Assembly: GCA_003605055.1 (NCBI GenBank)
Contig: QZKP01000002.1
Span: 1 to 37,307, forward strand
Source of the DNA: Desulfarculus sp.
Lineage (GTDB): Bacteria; Desulfobacterota; Desulfarculia; Desulfarculales; Desulfarculaceae
DNA: 37,307 nucleotides
Direction: 5' to 3'
The number at the start of each line of letters is the position of its first letter. The first letter of the stretch is position 1. Positions 1-8,309 of the stretch are shown here, one piece after another. A model generated the notes under the pieces. That model was not told the origin of the DNA, ran no database searches, and was given only the letters and a program-made list of their open reading frames with translations. A program made the position numbers and the translations under genes.

Positions 1-224
1 CAAGGAGTCTGAATTCAGGTTCAATTACCGAGGGCAAAACCTGTATGCTATCCTACTCAAACTAATCAGGCAGAAACCCCTCAACTAGTCTAGGCCCTAG
101 GAAAAAATAACAAGCTCATTGGACCGGGCCGCCTTTTAAAAAACAATCCTCATCCTGGAGATCTGCGGCCTTTTGTTCCCTGCTGGCCGGGCCCGCCACG
201 GCCGGCAATAGAGAGGGGGGAATC
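1..224. other. Upstream intergenic region
   Basis: This stretch before the first gene is AT-richer than most of the window. I see no convincing ORF, tRNA or strong promoter in it. Only the last bases matter clearly: a purine run, GAGAGGGGGG, sits just upstream of the ATG at 225 and serves as ribosome binding site. It may contain the end of something lying left of the window. Confidence 0.4.
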
Positions 225-1220
225 ATGAAAAAATATATCTTTGTCTGGCTTTGCGCCATGTTAGCCGCCGCAGCCGGGGTGCTTCCGGCCCGCGGGGCCG
301 AGCAGGAAATGGTTTGGGCTCAGGTTTATCCCGCTTTTTTCAGGCACAGTCCCGTAGATCATACTTATGTGGTCACGCAGGACAGGTATGGAAGGCAGAG
401 GCGCTGCCGATGCCTAGGAGGAGACAGTGGGGGGCAGATACTTTGCGGATCGACCAAGAACGCTCCCAGCCTGCCTTTGGATCGTATCTTTTTCATGTGT
501 AATGAGACACCTTGCGCGTGGCCCATGTACCTATATGCCAGCGTAGGGGTGTGCCACCAGTTGGCCAATCGAGGCTTGTTCTCGACCGGCACCACCGTGA
601 AAGAGGCGAGGGGATATGGACTGTCGCATTTCTTTTTCGGCACCTACGGCTTTGCGAGTATAAAAGCCGAGGAATCCGATTTCAGCGTCTTCGGTGCGGA
701 GAACACAGGTAACGCCAGCTACGATATGAAACAGTGTCTAGCACAGGCACCCCCGTCAATGCGCACCAGGGAGGCCGTGGACAGGGAAGCCGAGCTCTTC
801 CTGGCTTTCTTACGGAACGTTCGTTCCAGATCACTTCAGTCAAGTCAACCCGATTTCCAACTAGCATACGAAAGCTATAGGAAGGACTCGCTGGGTTGGC
901 GCTTGGAGGACACCTTGGGGCCTCAACCGGCCGAGCAGCTCCGGGGCCGGGTTAATGAATTATGGTCGCGCGTTCAGAGCCGCAAGAGCGCACTATTTCG
1001 CGAGCACTTTTCGGCGATGATGCGATTTCGGAGGATACCAAGCGAGTACTGGCAGGGGATGAACAACTTGTTGAGAGATGCGCAGCGCGGATTGCGAAGT
1101 TTTTTAACTCCGGAGCAATACAGGAAGTTCGTAAATCTGCCCTACCCTGATCGGGAGGAGCTCCTGGTCACGTGGAGGGACTTCATGGACCGCAGGGCCA
1201 GGGCGTTGATACCGGAGTAA
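225..1220 (+). CDS. Secreted protein of unknown function
   Basis: I do not recognise the family of this 331-residue protein. A Sec-type signal peptide is visible: MKK, a hydrophobic stretch to about residue 20, and a likely cleavage after ARGA near residue 25. The mature part has a cysteine-containing segment between residues 60 and 110 (CRC, CGS, MCNETPC), which could form disulfides or bind a cofactor. The C-terminal half is charged and helical with no repeats. The ATG is preceded by GAGAGGGGGGAATC, a good ribosome binding site. The gene stands alone and converges with the aminotransferase gene ending 13 bases beyond its stop. Codon use is less GC-biased than in the neighbours, so it may be an acquired or fast-evolving gene. 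Export is fairly certain; function is unknown. Confidence 0.75.
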   Translation: MKKYIFVWLCAMLAAAAGVLPARGAEQEMVWAQVYPAFFRHSPVDHTYVVTQDRYGRQRRCRCLGGDSGGQILCGSTKNAPSLPLDRIFFMCNETPCAWPMYLYASVGVCHQLANRGLFSTGTTVKEARGYGLSHFFFGTYGFASIKAEESDFSVFGAENTGNASYDMKQCLAQAPPSMRTREAVDREAELFLAFLRNVRSRSLQSSQPDFQLAYESYRKDSLGWRLEDTLGPQPAEQLRGRVNELWSRVQSRKSALFREHFSAMMRFRRIPSEYWQGMNNLLRDAQRGLRSFLTPEQYRKFVNLPYPDREELLVTWRDFMDRRARALIPE

Positions 1221-1233
1221 AGCAGCAAAGCCG

Positions 1234-2394
1234 CTATCCCTGGCTCAGCAGGGCCGCGATGCGCTCCTGCTCTGCGGCCTCCAGGTAGGGGTGCATGGGC
1301 AGGGAGAAGATGCGCTCGGCCGTGAACTCGGCCACCGGGAAGTCGCCGGGGCGGTAGCCCAGGGACGCGCAGGCCTCCTGCAGGTGCAGGGGCTTGGGGT
1401 AGTGCACCGCCGTGGGCACCTGGGCCTGTGCCAGGCGCTCGCGCAGCTCCTGGCGCTTGGCCGGGTCCGCGGCCAGCACCGAGTACTGGGCCCAGGCCGA
1501 GACCGAGCCCTGGGGCACCTGGGGCGGGCGCAGCCCCGGCGCCCCGGCCAGCAGCTTGTGGTAGCGGCCGGCCACCTCCTGGCGCAGGGCCAGCTCCTCT
1601 TCGAATATCTCCAGCTTGGCCAGGAGCACCGCGGCCTGCATGGTGTCCAGGCGGGCGTTGAGCCCCACGCGCAGGTGCTCGTAGGCGTGCGCGCCCATGC
1701 CGTGCATGCGCAGCGAGCGCATGATCGCGTCCAGCTCCGGCTCGCTGGCGAAGACCATGCCCGCGTCGCCGTAGGCCCCCAGGGGCTTGGCCGGGTAGAA
1801 GGAGGTGGCCGCCAGGGGGGCCAGGGCCCCGGCCCAGCGGCCCTGCTGCCGGGCGCCCAGGCTCTGGGCCGCGTCCTCGATGACCGTCAGACCCTCGGCC
1901 TGGGCCAGGGCCGCGATGGCCCCGTAGTCGGCCGGCAGGCCGAACAGGTCCACGGCCAGGACGGCCCGCGGCTTGAGCGGGCCGGCGGGGTGCTCGGGCA
2001 GGGGGTGCAGGCGGGGGTCGGCGGTGCGCGCCGCCACCGCGGCCCGCTCCAGCTTCAGGGGGTCCAGGTTGTAGGTGTCGCTGGCGATGTCCACGAACAC
2101 CGGGGTGGCCCCCAGGAGCATGACCACCTCGGCCCCGGCGAAAAAGGTGAAGGCCGGCAGGAACACCGCGTCGCCCGGCCCTATCTTGAGCGCCAGCAGG
2201 GCCAGGAGCAGGGCGTCGGTGCCCGAGGCGCAGCCCAGGGCGTGGGGCGCGCCCACCAGGGCGGCCAGGCGCCCCTCCAGCTCGGCCACCTCCGGGCCCA
2301 GGATGTACTGGCCGTGGTCCAGCACCCGGGCCATGTGGGCCTCGATCTTCTTGCGGATGCGCCTCTGCTGGGCGGCCAGGTCTATGAATTGCAT
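1234..2394 (-). CDS. DegT/DnrJ/EryC1/StrS-family sugar aminotransferase
   Basis: A PLP-dependent aminotransferase that in this family converts a nucleotide-linked keto-sugar to an amino-sugar for O-antigen, capsule or protein glycans. At 386 residues it has the usual length. It begins with FIDLAAQQ, has the CASGTDAL phosphate-binding loop near 55-62, the VIEDAAQSLG segment with the PLP-contacting Asp near 171-180, and the Schiff-base lysine K203 in SFYPAKPLGAYGD. The sequence resembles the WbpE/DegT branch (UDP-3-oxo-glucuronate aminotransferases), but the exact substrate cannot be told. The ATG at 2394 has AGGAG just upstream. It lies 158 bases downstream of sat1 on the same strand with a GC hairpin between them, so co-transcription is uncertain. 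The glycan operon at 5552-8216 gives a plausible pathway context. Confidence 0.93.
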   Translation of the reverse strand: MQFIDLAAQQRRIRKKIEAHMARVLDHGQYILGPEVAELEGRLAALVGAPHALGCASGTDALLLALLALKIGPGDAVFLPAFTFFAGAEVVMLLGATPVFVDIASDTYNLDPLKLERAAVAARTADPRLHPLPEHPAGPLKPRAVLAVDLFGLPADYGAIAALAQAEGLTVIEDAAQSLGARQQGRWAGALAPLAATSFYPAKPLGAYGDAGMVFASEPELDAIMRSLRMHGMGAHAYEHLRVGLNARLDTMQAAVLLAKLEIFEEELALRQEVAGRYHKLLAGAPGLRPPQVPQGSVSAWAQYSVLAADPAKRQELRERLAQAQVPTAVHYPKPLHLQEACASLGYRPGDFPVAEFTAERIFSLPMHPYLEAAEQERIAALLSQG

Positions 2395-2503
2395 GGGCTC
2401 CTGCTTCCCTGTCCGGCGGGCCCGGCCGGGGCCCCCCCCTTTTCTAAATCACCCGCGGCCGGATTACAACCTTCTTGCCGCGGGCCGGCCGGGCGCAAAT
2501 GAG

Positions 2504-2530
2504 GCGGCGGCCCTTGTTGCGGGCCGCCGC
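2504..2530 (-). terminator. GC-rich hairpin after sat1
   Basis: A perfect 10-bp inverted repeat (GCGGCGGCCC / GGGCCGCCGC) with a 7-base loop lies 22 bases downstream of the sat1 stop. No T-run follows on the minus strand, so it may be a weak or Rho-assisted terminator, or only an mRNA-stabilising stem. Confidence 0.4.
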
Positions 2531-2552
2531 GCGCCTTGCCGCGTCCTGGGCG

Positions 2553-3782
2553 CTACTTCTTTTTCTTCTTCTTGGCGGCCGCGCCCGTGGCGTGGCCGTG
2601 CAGCTTGATCTCCACCTTGTCGTCCAGAGACTGGTAGTACTCCTGCAGAATCTGGACCACCTCGGGGCGGGAGAACTCCTGGGGCAGCTCGCCGCCCTCG
2701 GACAGGGTCTTGCGCACCATGGTGCCCGACAGGTTCAGCCGGTCCTCCTTGCCGTGGGGGCAGGTCTTCAGAGAGGCCATGCCCCCGCACTTGTAGCAAT
2801 AGAAGGTCCAGTCCATGGGCAGGGGCTTGAGCGCCAGGCTGCCCTCGGGAATCTTGTAGAAGATCTTCTGGGCGTCGAAGGGGCCGTAGTAGTCGCCCAC
2901 GCCGGCGTGGTCGCGGCCCACGATCAGGTGGGAGCAGCCGTAGTTCTGGCGGAACACGGCGTGCAACAGGGCCTCGCGGGGGCCGGCGTAGCGCATCTCC
3001 ATGGGGTAGCCCTTGCTGACCACGGTGCCCCGCACAAAGTAGTTTTCCACCAGGGCGTTGATGGCCCTGACCCGCACCTCGGCCGGGATGTCGCCGGCCT
3101 TGAGCTTGCCCAGAATCTGGTGGATGAGCACCCCGTCCATCACCTCCACCGCGATCTTGACCAGGAACTCGTGGCTGCGGTGCATGGGGTTGCGGGTCTG
3201 GAAGGCGGCCACCCGGGACCAGCCCAACTGCTCGAAAAGAGCGCGGGTCTCGGCCGGCCGCGCGTAGAGCTCGCCGTACTCCTGGGGGAAGCCGCCCTCG
3301 CTGAGCACCTTGACCGGCCCGCCCAGGTTCCACTTCTTCTGGGCCATGACCTTGGCCACGCCGGGGTGCTCCATCTCGTCGGTATTGAAGACCTGCTTAC
3401 ACTCGAAGTGCTTGTCAATCTGGTACTTTTCCTTCACCTCCATAATGGCGATGAGCCCGCCGAACTCCTGGCTGTGGATGGCCACCTTGTCGCCCAGCTC
3501 GATGTTGTCCTCATCGCCGGCGCTGAGGGTGATGGGGATGGGCCAGAACACGCCGCTGGCCAGCTTCATCTCGGTGCACACGCGCTCCCAGTCCGCCTGG
3601 CCCAGGAAGCCGGCGAGCGGGGTGAAGGCGCCGATGCCCATCATGAAACAGTCGCAGGCCTCCCGGCTGGTGACATCAAGTTTGATAATGTTTTCCGCGG
3701 CCTTGCGCTCCACTTGCAGGGCCTCGCCTTCCAAGAGAAGCGGTTTCAGCCCGCCTGCGCCATGGGGGGGGACCAAGCCCAT
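2553..3782 (-). CDS. sat: Sulfate adenylyltransferase (ATP sulfurylase), paralog 1
   Basis: Catalyses ATP + sulfate to adenosine 5'-phosphosulfate + PPi, the cytoplasmic activation step of dissimilatory sulfate reduction. The 409-residue protein has the N-terminal PUA-like domain (about 1-160) and the nucleotidyltransferase domain with [10 protein letters not shown] at 195-204 and GRDHAG at 289-294, the two nucleotide-binding motifs. It carries a cysteine cluster C329-X2-C332-X8-C341-X-H343, a likely structural zinc site absent from the neighbouring paralog. The C-terminus ends in a run of six lysines after GAAAK. The ATG at 3782 has AAGGAGG seven bases upstream. It follows paralog 2 on the same strand after 226 bases that contain a strong hairpin, so it may have its own promoter or depend on read-through. 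Confidence 0.97.
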   Translation of the reverse strand: MGLVPPHGAGGLKPLLLEGEALQVERKAAENIIKLDVTSREACDCFMMGIGAFTPLAGFLGQADWERVCTEMKLASGVFWPIPITLSAGDEDNIELGDKVAIHSQEFGGLIAIMEVKEKYQIDKHFECKQVFNTDEMEHPGVAKVMAQKKWNLGGPVKVLSEGGFPQEYGELYARPAETRALFEQLGWSRVAAFQTRNPMHRSHEFLVKIAVEVMDGVLIHQILGKLKAGDIPAEVRVRAINALVENYFVRGTVVSKGYPMEMRYAGPREALLHAVFRQNYGCSHLIVGRDHAGVGDYYGPFDAQKIFYKIPEGSLALKPLPMDWTFYCYKCGGMASLKTCPHGKEDRLNLSGTMVRKTLSEGGELPQEFSRPEVVQILQEYYQSLDDKVEIKLHGHATGAAAKKKKKK

Positions 3783-3934
3783 CGCGATTCCTCCTTTTCA
3801 GGGCCCCGGAGGGGCCGTCGCCGGCCGGAGCCGGTGGAGTTGCGTACTTGCAGGATGCCCCACTTTACCCATTCGGCCCCTGCCCTGTAAACCGCGCTTT
3901 GCATCCGCCCCGGGGCGGCCGGGGGCAAAGGCAG

Positions 3935-3964
3935 GCCCGCCCTCCGAAGGTGCGGAGGGCGGGC
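3935..3964 (-). terminator. Strong hairpin between the two sat genes
   Basis: A perfect 12-bp inverted repeat (GCCCGCCCTCCG / CGGAGGGCGGGC) with loop AAGGTG starts about 44 bases after the stop of the upstream sat gene. On the minus strand it is followed only by a short T-run (CCTTTG). It is the best candidate for (partial) termination of sat paralog 2 and could set unequal expression of the two genes. Confidence 0.55.
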
Positions 3965-4008
3965 TTGGTGTTCCGGGGCCGGACCGGCCGGGGCCGGACC
4001 AGCGCGGC

Positions 4009-5211
4009 TTACTTCTTGTCTATGATCTGGTAGTAGTCCATGAGGATCTTGGCCACCTCGGGGCGGGAGAACTCGGGCGGCGGGGCGACGCCCTGGCCCA
4101 GCATCTCGCGCACCTTGGTGCCAGAGAGCAGGACGAAGTCCTCCTTGGTGTGACCCGCGGGGGCGTCCTTCATCATGATGACCTTGCCCAGCTTCTTGGA
4201 GAAGGCGGTGTGGTCGGCGCGGTAGATCTCGATCTTCAGGGCGCTCTTGGGCACTTCCTCGTCGAAGACGGTCTGGGCGTCGAAGCCGCCGTAGTAGTCG
4301 CCCACGCCGGCGTGGTCGCGGCCCACGATCAGATGGGTGCAGCCGGAGTTCTGGCGGAACACGGCGTGCAGCACGGCCTCGCGGGGGCCGGCGTAGAGCA
4401 TGTCGAAGCCGTAGCCGGTGACCAGCACCGTGTTGGGCTCAAAGTACAGCTCCACCATTTTGCGGATGCAGGCGTCGCGCACGTCGGCCGGGATGTCGCC
4501 GGCCTTGAGCCTGCCCAGCAGCATGTGGATCAGGATGCCGTCGCACTTCAGGTCGGTGTAGGCCATGCGGCAGAGCTCTTCGTGGGCCCGGTGCATGGGG
4601 TTGCGGGTCTGGAAGGCCACCACCTTGGACCAGCCCAGCTTTTCCATGGCCTCGCGGATCTGGTAGGCGGTGCGGAAGGTCTCGGGGAAGTCCTTCTCGA
4701 AGTAGGAGTAGTTCAGGACCTTGATGGGGCCGGAGATGCAGGTCTTGCCCGCGGTGTTGAAGGCCTTGACGCCGGGGTGGGCCATGTCATCGGTGCGGAA
4801 GACCTTCTGGGTCATCATGGCCATCTCGGCGTCGCTGAAGGTCTCCACCGCCTTGACGTCCTGGATGGCCAGCACCGGGCTGCCGGCCACATTGGGGTCG
4901 CGCAGGGCGATGCGGTCGCCGGCCTTGATCTTGCCCGCGTCCGCCACCATGTTCAGCACCGGAGTGGGCCAGAACAGGCCCGAGGCGGTCTTCAGTTCCT
5001 TGGCCACGCCCAGGGCGTCGGCCTTGCTCATGAACCCATCCAGGGGGGTGAAGTAACCGCCGCCCATCATCACGGCGTTGCCGGCCGCGGCCGAGCAGAT
5101 GGTGATGGCCGGCAGGCCCATGGCCTGCTTGGCCAGGTCGGCGCGCTGACCAGCGTCCATCACGAAGAGCGGCTTCAGGTGTCCGCCGCCATGGGGTTGG
5201 ATAAGTGCCAT
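4009..5211 (-). CDS. sat: Sulfate adenylyltransferase (ATP sulfurylase), paralog 2
   Basis: Second ATP sulfurylase, 400 residues from the ATG at 5211. That start has an AAGGAGG about nine bases upstream and matches the family N-terminus (MALIQPHGGG, parallel to [10 protein letters not shown] in the other copy); the open frame continues further upstream but without family similarity. The motifs [10 protein letters not shown] at 201-210 and [12 protein letters not shown] are intact, so the enzyme should be active. It lacks the Cys/His cluster and lysine tail of the other copy. The two proteins are clearly diverged and are not a recent duplication. It likely supplies APS for dissimilatory sulfate reduction, but APS reductase genes are not in the window. 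Expression probably starts at the promoter at 5491-5519 and passes through a long leader. Confidence 0.97.
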   Translation of the reverse strand: MALIQPHGGGHLKPLFVMDAGQRADLAKQAMGLPAITICSAAAGNAVMMGGGYFTPLDGFMSKADALGVAKELKTASGLFWPTPVLNMVADAGKIKAGDRIALRDPNVAGSPVLAIQDVKAVETFSDAEMAMMTQKVFRTDDMAHPGVKAFNTAGKTCISGPIKVLNYSYFEKDFPETFRTAYQIREAMEKLGWSKVVAFQTRNPMHRAHEELCRMAYTDLKCDGILIHMLLGRLKAGDIPADVRDACIRKMVELYFEPNTVLVTGYGFDMLYAGPREAVLHAVFRQNSGCTHLIVGRDHAGVGDYYGGFDAQTVFDEEVPKSALKIEIYRADHTAFSKKLGKVIMMKDAPAGHTKEDFVLLSGTKVREMLGQGVAPPPEFSRPEVAKILMDYYQIIDKK

Positions 5212-5327
5212 TTGCTTAAGCCTCCTTACGCTAGTTTGGATGCGCCCCTGGGAGGGCGCCCGCCACCCGCAGCGGCGGTTGTCATTTAGTCGTTGTTTTA
5301 GTTGCAGCGGGCCGCACCTGCGGGCGC

Positions 5328-5349
5328 GGCACCTTGTGCCCGTCGGCAC
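5328..5349 (-). promoter_or_regulatory. Alternative hairpins in the sat leader
   Basis: In the leader ahead of sat paralog 2 the order GGCAC-CTT-GTGCC-CGTC-GGCAC allows two mutually exclusive 5-bp stems that share the central GTGCC. Such an arrangement can act as a switch, but the stems are short. Part of it (TTGTG at 5334-5338, CACTT at 5347-5351) also loosely resembles a Rex operator. Function is speculative. Confidence 0.25.
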
Positions 5350-5490
5350 TTGCTAGGCCAAAACCTTGGGGACCTGGGTGGTCCTGAGCCGGCGAAAGCT
5401 CAACTGCCTTGTGCCGAAGCCGGCCGAGTAAACCCTGCGGCCCCCTTCTCCCTCACCTGGGCTATGGCCTAAACATACCGATTCTCGGGT

Positions 5491-5519
5491 ACTCTATTGA
5501 GACTGCCCGCCAGTGTCAA
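5491..5519 (-). promoter_or_regulatory. Sigma70-type promoter for sat paralog 2
   Basis: On the minus strand a perfect -35 TTGACA (5519-5514) is separated by 17 bases from TAGAGT (5496-5491), four of six matches to the -10 consensus. Transcription would begin near 5484, giving an untranslated leader of about 270 nt before the ATG at 5211. The rest of the 340-base gap 5212-5551 holds no ORF I would accept. Confidence 0.6.
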
Positions 5520-5551
5520 GCTCAAATTACCACCAGCGCGCCAGGACAATT

Positions 5552-6313
5552 TCAGCCCTTGGGGCCCCGGCGCAGGTCCGCCAGGCGGGCGTACTTGTCC
5601 CAGGTGTAGCCCGCCTCCAGCCAGGCGGCCCACCAGCCGGCCTTGCCGTCCAAAAAGCCCAGGCGTATCAAATACCTGTAAGTGAAGGCCCAGGCCGCGT
5701 GCCAGGCCCCGGCCACCCGGCCGGAGCGCCGGCCGGCGGCCAGCATGCGCCGGGCCCCGGCCAGGGCGTAGCGGGCGGAGCGGGCCCGGTAGTCGGCCTT
5801 GCTGTCATAGGAGTAGTGGTCGTAGAGGCCGGGCAGGCGGCCCCGGGCGCCGGCCGTCTGCAGGCGCTCGTGCACCTCGTCCGAGACCCAGCGGGCGGCG
5901 CCCTTTTTGTACAGGCGCACCTTCCACTCGGGAAAGAACCCGCCGAAGCGCAGCCAGCGGCCGAAGTACCAGACCCGCGAAGGCAGGGCAAAGGCCACGC
6001 AGCCGGCCGGCGGGGCGGCCTTGAACCTGAGCAGGCTCTCGGTGCTCTGGGGGCCCAACACCTCATCCGCGTCCAGCATCAGGATCCAGTCGCCGGTGCA
6101 CAGGTCGGCCAGGTAGTTGCGCTGGTCCGCGTAGCCGGTCCATTCCCGGCGGGCCACCCGGGCCCCGGCCTGCTCCAGAATCTCCACCGTGCGGTCCGTG
6201 GAGCCCGAGTCCACGGCCACGATCTCCTCGGCCACCGGCCTGACCGCGGCCAGCCAGCGGGGCAGGTTGGCCTCCTCGTTGCGCACGATTATGGCCGCCG
6301 AGAGCTTGATCAT
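5552..6313 (-). CDS. Family 2 glycosyltransferase, WaaE/KdtX-like
   Basis: A 253-residue GT-A fold glycosyltransferase of the type that adds a glucose or related sugar to the inner core of lipopolysaccharide on the cytoplasmic face. Visible features are the N-terminal strand SAAIIVRNEEANL (5-17), the nucleotide-binding VDSGSTD (34-40) and the metal-binding DADE at 81-84, as in LPS core beta-glucosyltransferases. The ATG at 6313 lies two bases after the deacetylase stop. The upstream in-frame extension shows no similarity, so I reject it. It is the last gene of a three-gene glycan operon, and its stop is followed by the sat promoter region. The sugar donor and acceptor cannot be read from sequence alone. 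Confidence 0.92.
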   Translation of the reverse strand: MIKLSAAIIVRNEEANLPRWLAAVRPVAEEIVAVDSGSTDRTVEILEQAGARVARREWTGYADQRNYLADLCTGDWILMLDADEVLGPQSTESLLRFKAAPPAGCVAFALPSRVWYFGRWLRFGGFFPEWKVRLYKKGAARWVSDEVHERLQTAGARGRLPGLYDHYSYDSKADYRARSARYALAGARRMLAAGRRSGRVAGAWHAAWAFTYRYLIRLGFLDGKAGWWAAWLEAGYTWDKYARLADLRRGPKG

Positions 6314-6315
6314 GG

Positions 6316-7098
6316 CTACCAGCGGCTCCGGGTGCGGGTCAGCTTGAGGCCGAAGTCCAGGGGGGTGTCGCTGCGCTTGACCATGATGCGGCCCAGGGCC
6401 AGGGGATCGCTGGCCGGCCCCAGCAGGTCCGGCCGGGTGGTGCAGGCCGCCCGGAAGCCAGCCGCGGCCATTGCCGCCCGCACCCGCTGGTCGTGCAGGC
6501 CAAAAGGATAGGCGAACACCTCCGGCGGCCGGCCCAGCAGCTCTGAGAGCGTCCGCCGGCAATCGGCCAGCTCCGCGGCCAGCTCCGCCTCGCCCAGGCC
6601 GGTGAGGTCCTGGTGGCTGTGGCCGTGGCCGCCGAACTCCACCCCCTGGCCGGCCAGCTCCCGAATCTGGGCAGCGTCCAAAAGCTCCTCCCGGGGCAGG
6701 CCCTTGGCCAGGTCCCAGGCGTTGTGCCCGCCTATCTGGCCGCTGACCAGGAACACGGTGGCGGCCATGCCCCGGGCCCGCAGCAGGGGCCAGGCCGTGG
6801 TGTAAAAATCCCGGCAGCCGTCGTCAAAGGTCAGGACCGCCGCCCGGGGAGGGCAGCCCGGCCCCAGGGCCCGGCCCAGGGTCACGGCGGCATAGCCCCG
6901 CCTAGCCAGAGTGTCCAACTGGCGGGCAAAGGCCCGGGGCGATACCTTGAGCTTGGGCAGGGCCGTGCCCCGCAGGTCGTCGCTGATGGAGTGGTACATC
7001 AGGATCGGCGCCCCGGCGCGCCTGGCTCGCCACCAGTGAAAACGGGCCGAGAACCCCAGGGCCCCCAGCCCCGCCCCGGCCAGCCACCACCAGATCAC
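6316..7098 (-). CDS. Polysaccharide deacetylase (NodB-like, CE4)
   Basis: A 260-residue carbohydrate esterase family 4 protein that would remove N-acetyl (or related) groups from a surface glycan or lipid-linked sugar. An N-terminal hydrophobic segment (about residues 2-18) suggests a membrane anchor or uncleaved signal. The catalytic domain shows PILMYHSI (31-38), the general-base motif LTFDDG (89-94), the metal-binding histidines in GGHGHSHQD, and the AYPFG motif. The GTG start at 7098 overlaps the stop of the upstream glycosyltransferase as GTGA, showing translational coupling. Position between two glycosyltransferases supports a role in LPS or exopolysaccharide assembly. Confidence 0.93.
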   Translation of the reverse strand: MIWWWLAGAGLGALGFSARFHWWRARRAGAPILMYHSISDDLRGTALPKLKVSPRAFARQLDTLARRGYAAVTLGRALGPGCPPRAAVLTFDDGCRDFYTTAWPLLRARGMAATVFLVSGQIGGHNAWDLAKGLPREELLDAAQIRELAGQGVEFGGHGHSHQDLTGLGEAELAAELADCRRTLSELLGRPPEVFAYPFGLHDQRVRAAMAAAGFRAACTTRPDLLGPASDPLALGRIMVKRSDTPLDFGLKLTRTRSRW

Positions 7099-8216
7099 GC
7101 CCGTCTCCGGCCGGCCAGCACCTTGGCGTAGATGGCCTCGGTGGCCAAGAGCATGGCCTGGCGGGAGTAGCCCTGCTGCACCAGGGCCCGGCCGGCCTGG
7201 CCCAGGCGCCGGCGCAGGGGCTCGTCGTCCAGAAGCCGCCCCACGGCCGCGGCCAGGGCCCCTGCGTCGCCGGCCGGCACCAAGAGGCCGGTCTGCTCGT
7301 GCTGGATCACCTGGCCCACGTCCCCGGCCCGGGCGGCCACCACCGCCCGCTCGCAGGCCAGCTCCTGCAACACGGCCTGGGGCACTCCCTCGTTCTTGTC
7401 GCTGGCCAGCACGCAGACCTGGCACAGGGGCAGGATGCGCTCCACGTCCGGCCGCATGCCGGCCATCACCACCCTTTCGCCCAGGCCCAGCTCCTGCACC
7501 AGGCCGCGCACTGGCCCCTCCTGGGGTCCGCCGCCCACGATCAAAAACACCGGCTGGGGCCGCTGGTCGGCCAGGGCGCGGGCCATGTGCAAAAACAGGT
7601 CGTGTCGCTTCCAGGAGCGCAGGATGGCCACGATGGCCACTACCGGCGCCCCGAACGGGAGGTTAAGCTCCGCGGCCAGGGCCTTCTCCGGCGGCCGGGG
7701 GGCGAAGCGCTGGCAGTCTATGCCCGTGGGAATGGAGACCACCCTCTCCGGGTCCAAGCCGTAGTCCTCCACCAGGTGGCGGCGGATGCCCTGGCCGGTG
7801 GTGACCACCGCCTGGGGCAGGCGGTAGACGAAGTTCAGGGGGTGGCGCGGCACCGGCGCCGAGAGGTGGCGGGTGCGCAGGCTGGCCACCCCGGCCCAGC
7901 GGGCGGCCAGGCCCCCCACCCAGGCGTCCACCGAGGAGTGGGTGTGCAGCACCTGGGTGCGCTCCCGCCGCAACAGCGCCACCAGCCGCCGCACGGCCGC
8001 CAGGTCCCAGGGGCCGCGCATGGCCAGGGGGTGGAAGACCAGGCCCGCGCGCTGGGCCGCGGCGCCCAACTGGCCCTCCGGGCAGCCGCACAGGGCCACC
8101 CGGTGGCCCCGCTGGGCCATGCCCAGGCACTCGTCCAGGATGCGTATCTCCTGGCCGCCCCAGCCGTTGGACCACTCGCTGTGGATTATGTTCAGCGGCT
8201 CCATCAGGTGCTTCAT
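7095..8216 (-). CDS. GT4-type glycosyltransferase
   Basis: A 373-residue GT-B glycosyltransferase of the kind used in LPS or exopolysaccharide assembly. The N-terminus NIIHSEWSNGWGGQE resembles the acceptor-side loop of heptosyl/hexosyltransferases, and the C-terminal donor domain contains GIDCQRF, VAILRSWKRHDL, VGGGPQE and the late motif NEGVPQAVLQELAC. The start could be ATG 8216 (MKHLMEP) or ATG 8204 (MEPLNII); neither has a strong ribosome binding site, and I use the longer. The open frame extends much further upstream, but that part is antisense to rnc and carries no similarity. First gene of the operon with the deacetylase and the GT2 gene; diverges from rnc. Confidence 0.92.
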   Translation of the reverse strand: MKHLMEPLNIIHSEWSNGWGGQEIRILDECLGMAQRGHRVALCGCPEGQLGAAAQRAGLVFHPLAMRGPWDLAAVRRLVALLRRERTQVLHTHSSVDAWVGGLAARWAGVASLRTRHLSAPVPRHPLNFVYRLPQAVVTTGQGIRRHLVEDYGLDPERVVSIPTGIDCQRFAPRPPEKALAAELNLPFGAPVVAIVAILRSWKRHDLFLHMARALADQRPQPVFLIVGGGPQEGPVRGLVQELGLGERVVMAGMRPDVERILPLCQVCVLASDKNEGVPQAVLQELACERAVVAARAGDVGQVIQHEQTGLLVPAGDAGALAAAVGRLLDDEPLRRRLGQAGRALVQQGYSRQAMLLATEAIYAKVLAGRRRA

Positions 8217-8261
8217 ACGGCAGGCCGGCGGCCCCGTCAAGCGGCCGCTGAAGGGGGTGCG

Positions 8262-8291
8262 TTGACAATATGTGCCGCCGCGGCAGATACT
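8262..8291 (+). promoter_or_regulatory. Promoter of rnc
   Basis: A perfect TTGACA (8262-8267) followed after 18 bases by GATACT (8286-8291, four of six matches). This places the start about ten bases before the ATG, so the leader is very short but includes the AGGAGGG ribosome binding site. Confidence 0.5.
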
Positions 8292-8309
8292 TGGGCCCGA
8301 GGAGGGCCC

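Noticed and set aside
2475..5289. Long plus-strand open frames across the sat genes
   Set aside because: They are antisense shadows of sat1 and sat2. GC-rich third positions keep several frames open, and the translations have no domain patterns.
5212..5349. Longer start of sat paralog 2 at 5349
   Set aside because: The extra 46 residues have no family similarity, while ATG 5211 has a good ribosome binding site and matches the other copy.
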